NCBI GenBank assembly: GCA_000727475.1
Contig: KL647297.1
Span: forward strand, 891,280 to 955,279
Source of the DNA: Sarcocystis neurona
Lineage: Eukaryota; Apicomplexa; Conoidasida; Eucoccidiorida; Sarcocystidae
Length of the DNA: 64,000 nt
Direction of reading: 5' to 3'
Shown here: piece after piece, positions 57,081 through 64,000 of the stretch
Layout: each line of letters starts with the position of its first letter
Numbering within the stretch: the first letter of the stretch is position 1
Program-made: the position numbers and the translations under genes
The notes under the pieces: generated by a model
The model's input: only the letters and a program-made list of their open reading frames with translations
Database searches by the model: none
What the model was told of the DNA's origin: nothing

Positions 57081-58180
57081 CGGAATTCACCAAGAAGAGA
57101 AGGTGGCAGAAATCCCGATTTTCGTGTACGTGGAAGTCTGTCTGTATAAGAACTAAGACGCTAAAGACTACTTCTGAAGCGTCGTTTTTCGACACTTCTA
57201 CATCGGTGTGACGGCAGTCAGAATCGCTTGCGGTGTTTTCTTGCCGCAAAATGTCTACACTCTGGAGGCGGAAATGCAATAAAGTCCGCCTGCTCTGACA
57301 CTGTTGCTTCTCTCAATCAGAGCAGACAACATTTTCCGCGGCAATTTCTCGCAACCGACTAGAACTAAAGCCACGCACACACTTCCGATTCTTCGGGCAC
57401 TTTGACTTTCGCGGCGGCTACGAGCGAAGTTTCGTTCCTTTCCATTTCCGGTGCGCACACCGGCGAGGAGATCCACACAGTTGTGTAGAAATACAGCAGT
57501 GTCTCTATAAGCAGACGTGTTTCTACGTTGTTGTCACTTTTTTAAAAAATGTACAAGCGGAGCCGTACGGTTCGCGGAATACAGCCGCACTGCTACGAGG
57601 CCTGACCAGCTGTCTGTTCCCCAGGATTTCATACGCACACATACATACGCAGTGAGGGAGATACCTACACATACATAGATCTATCTACACACATATGTCT
57701 AGTATACACAAACGTACATACCTGTACATCTACATTGGTATGTATGTGTATATATATTTGTGTGTCTGTGGGTATTCAAGCCAGAGGGTGCCGTCGAGCG
57801 CGTGGACACTCTACAGGAGAAGAACAGGCAGATTCTCTGTGTGCTGCGGCCCTGCAGGGCTGTGTTTGTTTATCTTTTTTCCGAAAAGTTTGTTTTCGAC
57901 GCGTCTCAGTAGTTCTAGACGAAAATAATTTCTTTCGCGACATCTTCTGGAGAACGCTACAATATTAACGTCAAGTGAGTGAGTTTGGTCCACGGCTTCT
58001 TTCCTTTTTTGCTCACGTATGTGCATTATGCCGAAGACTTTTCCCAACGACACGCCTTTCGTGTGGTTGTCCTTTAGCAGGCAATGAAATTTAGCAGGAG
58101 AGGCGGTCTCGAGTTATCTCCCCGTATACCCGTACGTCCGCCTACTCGTGCATACGCCCTCTGCTCGGGTGCAACATCCG
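57080..58180. other. Unique sequence, no supported gene
   Basis: Frames up to 80 codons on both strands; a short TATATG block at 57640-57770. Nothing recognised. Confidence 0.5.
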
Positions 58181-58189
58181 ATATATACG

Positions 58190-59180
58190 TGTGTGCGGCA
58201 CATGTGTTTGTGTGTGCGTGTGTGTGTATGTGTCTATATATATATATATATGCGCATACATATGTAAATGTATTAAATGCATATATATATATATGCAATG
58301 TATACATATATGGGTGGGGGATATGTTCAATATAATAGTAGGAGTATGAAACTTCATGTGTTTACGCACAGCTGCGCGCTCTCATGTAACGGGTAGCAGC
58401 AGATGCATCGGGAGAGTTGCTGAATTCTTCTCTGCCTGCTGGCGAGGCTTCAGAAGAACTTCTTTCCCCCGCTGGTCGCCCTTCGTCTTCGTGTAATAAA
58501 AGACCTGCGTCGTCTTTGTATTCTTTCACCAGTCGTTCACATCACAAATCCTCAAAAAACGAAGTCGAACATCGAAGAAGAGTCCAGTGCTCACAACGTA
58601 AAATGGCGGTGCTTGAAAAAGAGCGTGAAGTGAGAGAGCTGAAACACGTGGCAGGGGGTGTGAAGTAGAAACTTCTCCCCACGCTTTGTCTCAGAAATTG
58701 TCTACTCGTAAGTATTCCATGAATATCTGTACAACATGGGTCCACACCTACAAATACGTATATATGTATAGATAAGTGACTGTATATACATTGATTATAT
58801 ATATATATATATATGAAATGTATAAACCGGCATGCACCTCATATAATACATAAGTATACCTCACATATACATATATATGTACATATATATGTATATAACA
58901 AAAATATAATACATAATATATGTATATGTATTATATACAAATCTATGTATATAGTATATATGTGTGTGCATATAATCTGTATGTATGCATAAAATATATA
59001 TGTATATAATATATATGTACATGTGTCTATTCATATAGAGAGCCGTAGTAGTTTTCACATTAAATAGGCGCCTGTATCTACACGTGGGCTCGCGCATATA
59101 ATTTTTGGCTTCTCCTACATATATATATATATGTGTGTATGTTGGCCTGTGTATGTTGGCCTGTGTATGTGACCGCCGTG
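58190..59180. repeat. TATA microsatellites around a short unique segment
   Basis: Repeats at 58215-58320 and 58745-59160. Between them, 58400-58670 has an open plus frame (LNSSLPAGEASEELLSPAGR, then VEHRRRVQCSQRKMAVLEKE) of 83 codons ending at 58668. It is complex enough to be a small exon but has no other support. Confidence 0.6.
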
Positions 59181-59608
59181 TGTGTATATGCGTACGTAGT
59201 TGATGCGCTGACGCGCAGCGACGCGAGCTGCACACGAATGAGTGCGCCCCCGCGCGTCCGCAGGGATATTTTCTCCCTTTTTTGCTTCCCGCTGCCGAGG
59301 AACGGCGAGGACTCGGCCGGTGCAGTGACCCCGCCAGTCGCATGCAGCAGCTCTCCTCGAACTGCTCCCTGCCCTCTCGTGAAGAAACGGAGACGGAGAG
59401 GGGGGGAGAGCAGCAGAGACACGAGAAACGTCTGCATTTACACATGCGTCCATTTATATATATAGGGTTGTATGTATGTTAATAGGCGTGTGCCTAATCA
59501 AATTTATGTGTACTTATGTACGTGTGCCTTTCCCCAGAAACACGTGTATATATATATATGTGAACTGCATATAAAGACAAGCGCGCTGAAGCGTATATAT
59601 CCATATAC

Positions 59609-59825
59609 TTTTCTTCCTTCTGCAGCTACTACGGATGCTGCGTAATCAACGTGTACAGGTGTATACCTATACATACATGTATATATTTCTTTCTCCTCTG
59701 CAGGTATTACGGATGCTCCGTAGTCAACGAATGCTGCTATATATATATATATATGTGTGCGTGTATACACTTATTTCTCTTTTTCTTCTGCAGCTATTAC
59801 GCATGCTGCGGAATCGACGTGCAGC
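59609..59825 (-). repeat. Triplicated 45-nt module, end of a coding exon
   Basis: Three copies of a module made of a pyrimidine run, CTGCAG, then a YATTACGGATGCTGCG-like core and TCAACG; the CAG of the modules is at 59623, 59701 and 59791. Spacers are TATA microsatellite. On the minus strand each copy encodes a peptide of the type VDYAASVIAAEEKE; the rightmost is the 3' end of the exon at 59771-60175. Confidence 0.8.
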
Positions 59826-60175
59826 CTTTGCTGCTGTGGGGACGACTGCACTGCTGCTGTTGTTGTCGGTGCTTCTGCTGCTGCTGCTGTTGCTTCGCCA
59901 GAAGGTCTGCATTGGTTGCTGTTTTTTTTCCGCTGCTGCTGCTGCTTGCGCCAGAGTTTTTCATGCGGCGCCCGACTTTCTGCTGATCCTTCAGGGATGC
60001 GATAGGACTGGCAGCTGCTGTACTGCTGCTGCTGTTGCTGCCTCTGCTGTACTGCCTCTGCTGTTGCTCCCTCTGCTGTTGCCGCTCTTGCTGCTGCTGC
60101 TGTTGCAGGTGCGTCTCCTGCTAGCGCTCTTGCTGCGAGTTTTGTTCCGGCAGCATCCACACGCTGTGCAGCCAC
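59771..60175 (-). CDS. Gln/Ala-rich exon, unknown protein
   Basis: Minus-strand open frame of about 134 codons without ATG, possibly entered at AAAAACAG just before 60175. It begins VAAQRVDAAGTKLAARALAG, runs through Ala/Thr and Gln repeats and then a complex segment (YSSCQSYRIPEGSAESRA, PHEKLWRKQQQQRKKNSNQ). It ends LHVDSAACVIAAEEKEK before a TAA. The complex segment and CAG-on-minus orientation support coding. The opposite strand gives Leu/Cys-rich frames that are repeat shadows. Its upstream exons could lie in 60.2-62 kb but were not found. Function unknown. Confidence 0.45.
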   Translation of the reverse strand: MAAQRVDAAGTKLAARALAGDAPATAAAARAATAEGATAEAVQQRQQQQQQYSSCQSYRIPEGSAESRAPHEKLWRKQQQQRKKNSNQCRPSGEATAAAAEAPTTTAAVQSSPQQQRLHVDSAACVIAAEEKEK

Positions 60176-60189
60176 CTGTTTTTCGGCAG

Positions 60190-60990
60190 CAGCGGCAGCA
60201 GCAGAGTGGAAACGCTATTTCAAAGAGAGGGGAAGAAGAAGCGGACAGGAGAAGCGGGAAAAAGAGGAAAAGCACACGACGAGGAAAAGCAGGCGCGCAA
60301 ATAAGACACAGAGAGAGAGATACGGAGAGGGCGACACGAAGAAACGAAGAAGACAGACCGACGTAAAAGGGAAGCAAGTGGGAGGAGAGGGCAGCAGTTA
60401 TTGTCGCCGACCTCAGTAAAGCGAAAGGAAGAACACGAAAAGGGGAGAACAGAGAGAGACGGAGAAGAAGACGAAGGCCAGCAAAGCGAAGAGAAGAGAA
60501 CCACCAAAAGGGGAACACACGGGGGGGAAGGGAAGGGGTAGACGACTCGGAGAAAAGAAAAAAAAGGCGAGGAACAGCAACAAATACTGAGAAAAGTGAA
60601 GGACACGAAGAAGAAGAAGAAAAGGGAGAAACACAGAAATCCAGAGTTAATGTGAACAGCAGAGAAGTCGAGAAAAATACGGAAAAGACAGAAGAAGAAA
60701 ATGAGGGGAAGAAATAGGAAGGCAGCAAACGATAGAAAAAGAAGAGGCGGACGAAAAGGCGGAGACGAGGCAACGATACGAAGAAATTCGAAAAGTGCGG
60801 CGTAGACGAAACGGACACCGAAGGGGGACCCAAGAGCAGAAGACATATATATATACATATATACATATATACATATATATATATGTATATTTGAGAGCGG
60901 AAGAGAAGCCGAGGGGAAGGACAGGCGCCGGAAATGCGGGGAAGGGACAGAAGGGGGCGATAAACGAAGTGGCCCTTCGAAGTCCACGAA
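60190..60990. other. Long polypurine tract on plus strand
   Basis: About 700 nt dominated by GAAGAAG, GGAGAAG, AAAAAG and CGAAGA, with few pyrimidines. The minus strand therefore has Ser/Phe/Leu frames of 279 and 341 codons, and the plus strand short Lys/Arg/Glu frames (EEEADRRSGKKRKSTRRGK). I consider the minus frames artefacts. A TATATACA block is at 60843-60890. Confidence 0.6.
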
Positions 60991-61079
60991 AATGTGGCTG
61001 CTGATGCAACACACAACTCTCAAAATTAAACGTCCCTTCCAACCCATCGAAACGTACACAAATATGTCTTTTTATACGT

Positions 61080-61112
61080 ACACCTGCATCCTCATATATA
61101 TATATATATAAG

Positions 61113-61147
<35 letters not shown>

Positions 61148-62700
61148 GGAAATATATGGATATATATAGAGAGATTGTCTGTATGTGGGTGTGTGTGTTT
61201 ATCTACAAGTATATCTCTTATGCGTCTACTTGTTTATATATATATGTAGCATAGATATATATGTGTATTAAATAGACTATACATATATATATATGTGTGT
61301 GTATACATACGCACATGCAAGAGAAGATATTTATATATGTGGATACACTTATATATGTGTATATCTATATATATACGCATGAGTGTGTATAAATATATAC
61401 ACACAGATGCATACATTGATATAGAAGGATAGATATACGTCAACGCATACATATATAGAATATATTTGCAGATAAACCCTCACTACGTATGTATAGTATA
61501 TTTAATACACATATACATATATATATGTTACATATATGTACATATTATATATGTATATAAAAGTAGATGCATAAGAGACATACTCGTAAATAAAAAAAAC
61601 CACACACACACACACATACTATACATATATATACATGTGTTTTTACATACATATACATATATATATTATATAAATATACGTAACATAAATATATATATGC
61701 ATAGAGAGCGTTTCCCTGCAAAGGTATTTAATGTGCGTATGTGTCGATATATAGCTATCCTTATATATCTACGTATGCATCTGTATGTGTATATTAATAC
61801 ACACATTCACGTGTATATATGCGTATATACATTCATAAATATATACGTGTATATATAATTATCTTCTCTTGCATATTCATGTATATGTACTTATGTACAC
61901 ATATACATATATATACATATATATAAAGAGATAGATAGATAGATAGGTAGATAGATATCGATACATAGATAGATAGATATAAATAGATAGATAGATACAT
62001 AGATAGGTAGACAGATAGGTATGCATGCGTATACATATCCATATGTTGATGTAATTCTCTTGTCTATACATATATATATATATGGATGGATGGAATTTTT
62101 TTCTTTCCCTAACACATATATACATGTTTGTGTGTATAAATATGTGGAAATCCCTAATTGGCCTCTTTGCATGCGATACATACACAGAGAGAGAAAGAGA
62201 AGAAAATCCAAGTAGATAGCTACCCCACACGTACGTATGTGTGTGGAGTAGTTTGTGTACCGACTTGTATATGTAGCACGTATATATACGTAGACTTCTT
62301 CGTGCCCGAACTACCTCTCTTTCTATTTGTATCTATTTATACGCATGCATGTATAGAGCGTTCATATATACATACGCCTGCACGGGCAACTATCGCACTC
62401 TCTCTATATATGCACATACATAATATACGTGTACATGCCAAGATCTACCTATCCACCTATCTGTTTATATACATGCGTGTGTATATACAGCGTATATGCG
62501 TGTACGTATACGTGCCAATATCTTTCTCTCCCTACATACACATATATATATATATATATATATATGTATAGAGAGAGAGCGCTTGTATGTATACACATAT
62601 ATATAAATGTATGTTCTTGTATGCAAGACCGTTTTATAAATATCTCTATATATATGTGTGCATATATAGGTGTATACGTGCAAGACCCTGTTGTGTTCAT
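61080..62700. repeat. TATA/GATA microsatellite field
   Basis: Continuous TATATATG, CATATATA and GATAGATA (61928-62015) variants up to the kinase exon. Frames are Tyr/Ile/His/Leu artefacts. Confidence 0.9.
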
Positions 62701-62724
62701 ATAGAGTTAGGTATATTTGTATAC

Positions 62725-62992
62725 CTGGTGAACGCCTTGCGAGAAGCCATGCCGTCGAGGAGCCAAGGATGAAGCAGCAGCTCGGCAGCAGCGCCTCTCT
62801 TGCTAGGATGGACGCGCAGGCAGCAGAAGAGGAAGTCCCGAAACGTGTACGAAAAGTTGCTGCTGCTGCTGCTGAGCTGCTGCTGCAGCTGCTGCACCAC
62901 GTCTTCGTCTCGCAACCCGCAGGGCAGTCCTTCAGGGAAAGGATGACGCAGAGCAGCAAGTTCCGCGAGGACAATACCTGCGCTCCATATAT
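62725..62992 (-). CDS. Protein kinase C-lobe exon (second kinase)
   Basis: Acceptor GTTTCCTCAG (ending at 62993) then AT-ATA-TGG, so the invariant Asp of kinase subdomain IX is probably split (G+AT) and restored as D-IWSAGIVLAELA. It continues LRHPFPEGLPCGLRDEDVV, a short Gln/Ser run, then FSYTFRDFLFCCLRVHPSKR and LLLHPWLLDGMASRKAFT, the alphaF to alphaI region with the conserved Arg of subdomain XI. A GTATAC donor follows at 62724 (phase 2); without splicing the frame stops at 62697 after RYTNIPNSI. The Asp-Ile-Trp-Ser pattern and hydrophobic DFLxxCLxxxPxKR resemble STE/MAPKK-like kinases, but the class is not certain. The rest of the kinase is upstream, partly outside the window. Confidence 0.75.
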
Positions 62993-63303
62993 CTGAGGAA
63001 ACTGCCTGCATCCCTTTCCGCCTTCTGCTGCTGCTCCACTGCCGGTCCTCCCACTCCTCTGCTGCGTCGCATCCCGCGCAGCACCAGCAGCAGCACTCCG
63101 ACGCCCTGTCTCCGTCTCTTCCCGGTGACACTCTCTTCCTGCGACTACTACTGCTGCTACCACTGCTGCTGTTACTGCTGCTGCTGCTGTTACTGTTACT
63201 CCCACTGTTACTGCTGCTGTTGTTGTTACTGCTGCTGCTGCTGTTGCTGTTGCTGTTACTGCTGCTGCTGCCGTTGTTGCTGTTCCCGTTACTGCTGCTG
63301 TTA

Positions 63304-63334
<31 letters not shown>

Positions 63335-64000
63335 CGCTGCTGTTGCTGCTACTGCCGTTGCTGCTGCTGCTGGCGGTCGCGCCGCTGCTGTCGCCGATAT
63401 ATCTGGGCTTCGAAGTTTTGCTAGCGCCCTCAGGCCTACCGCAGCATCTTCCGGCTGACTCTTCCTGCGCCTGCAGTAGAAGCAAGCTTCTGCTGCCTTG
63501 GCCGGTGGCGCAGCAACTTTCCCTGTTGTTTTTGCTGCTGTTCGCGCTGTTACTGGTAGGTTTTCTTTTGGTGCTGCTGCCTGCGTTGCCCCTGCCATTC
63601 CTCCACCCTTCGAACCCGCTGTCGTCCTCGCTCCTGCTTCTTTCATCTCTGCTGTTGGTCCTGCCTCTGTTGTCTCTCGTATTTTTGCGGCTGCTGCTGC
63701 TCTGGCTACCCTTGCAGCAGCTCGTTCCTCCTCTCTTGCTCCTGCTGCTCCTGCCGTCTCTGCTGCCGCCGCTGCTCTTGCCCTCTCTGCTGTTGCTGCT
63801 GCTGCTCTTGCCCCCTCTTCTGCTGCTGATGCTCTTGCCATCTCTGTTGCTGTTGTCGTTACATTCTCTGCTGTTGCTGTTTCTCCTTTGATGAAGAATA
63901 GTGCCGCTAGAATTTCGTCTTCTGCCTCGTTCTTCCTTCGTTAATTTCTCGCCTTCTTCTACTCCGTCGGTAGCAGAAACAGCCCCTGCTGCTCCCAACA
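62993..64000 (-). CDS. Repeat-rich upstream part of second kinase gene (partial)
   Basis: CTG on plus, so CAG on minus, with two minus frames open over nearly the whole 1 kb. One (Ala/Thr/Val-rich) contains complex pieces (EACFYCRRRKSQPEDAAV, GRECHREETETGRRSAAAG) and the other is Ser/Asn-rich. The first looks more protein-like; the second is in the same frame as the kinase exon but is Cys-rich near it. No kinase signature (HRD, DFG, APE) is visible here, so this is either an insertion in the activation segment or an intron/upstream exon mixture. It runs off the right edge. Confidence 0.4.

Noticed and set aside
60220..61059. 279- and 341-codon minus frames resembling a multi-pass membrane protein
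   Set aside because: The Ser/Phe/Leu content comes from a polypurine plus strand and the frames cross a TATATACA microsatellite.
1..64000. tRNA, rRNA or (TTTAGGG)n telomere-like repeats
   Set aside because: I looked for B-box-like GGTTCGA contexts and for TTTAGGG/AGGGTTT arrays and found no convincing case by eye.

Overview
The window looks like nuclear DNA of an Eimeria-type coccidian (Apicomplexa). The evidence is the dense CAG/CTG triplet tracts inside open frames (Ala, Gln and Ser homopolymer runs), the alternation of repeat-packed and repeat-poor stretches, intron-rich genes, and a calcium-dependent protein kinase (CDPK) of the plant/apicomplexan type. I saw no bacterial, viral, tRNA or rRNA features. 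The species cannot be fixed from the sequence alone.

Left part, 1-17.8 kb: a repeat-rich mosaic. AT, TATC/GATA and GACA micro- and minisatellites separate short plus-strand coding islands rich in CAG (1-740, 931-1699, 3651-3797, 6.57-7.22 kb, 12.1-13.03 kb, 14.91-15.03 kb). A minus-strand island at 8.0-8.8 kb carries a 24-bp coding-type minisatellite. Several of these exons have no in-frame ATG and are supported by splice-like edges or non-repetitive peptide sequence.

17.9-25 kb: a 410-codon minus-strand frame of unknown function, then a nearly repeat-free stretch with only weak ORFs.

25.8-39.4 kb, possibly to 43.2 kb, minus strand: the main gene, a giant CDPK. I resolved seven exons whose GT..AG junctions keep phase and rebuild an almost complete kinase signature (GTGSWG, AVK, HRDIKPEN, IDFG, APE, DSWSCG). 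A CDPK regulatory region with EF-hands follows. The protein is swollen by homopolymer-rich insertions in the activation loop, in the alphaEF-alphaF segment, and by about 1,250 residues between the kinase and its regulatory helix. EF2 is degenerate and EF4 was not found. A 1.8 kb Ala/Ser/Gln-rich exon at 41.4-43.2 kb joins in phase and may be its N-terminus. Introns of this gene hold a cluster of the palindrome GTGTACGTACAC and a perfect hairpin.

44.4-53.6 kb: repeat-poor and gene-poor, with a decayed GTA trinucleotide field at 48.6-49.4 kb. At 53,657-55,222 is a clean intronless plus-strand gene for a basic/acidic nucleolar-type protein whose C-terminus resembles the FYV7/CCDC59 rRNA-processing family.

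55.3-62.7 kb: microsatellites, a minus-strand Gln/Ala-rich exon whose 3' end is triplicated (59.6-60.2 kb), and a polypurine tract. The right edge (62,725-64,000, minus) holds the C-lobe of a second protein kinase plus its repeat-rich upstream region, which runs off the window.

Where orientation can be judged independently, the coding strand is the CAG-rich strand. On that basis the window reads as plus-strand islands on the left and minus-strand kinase genes in the centre and at the right edge.
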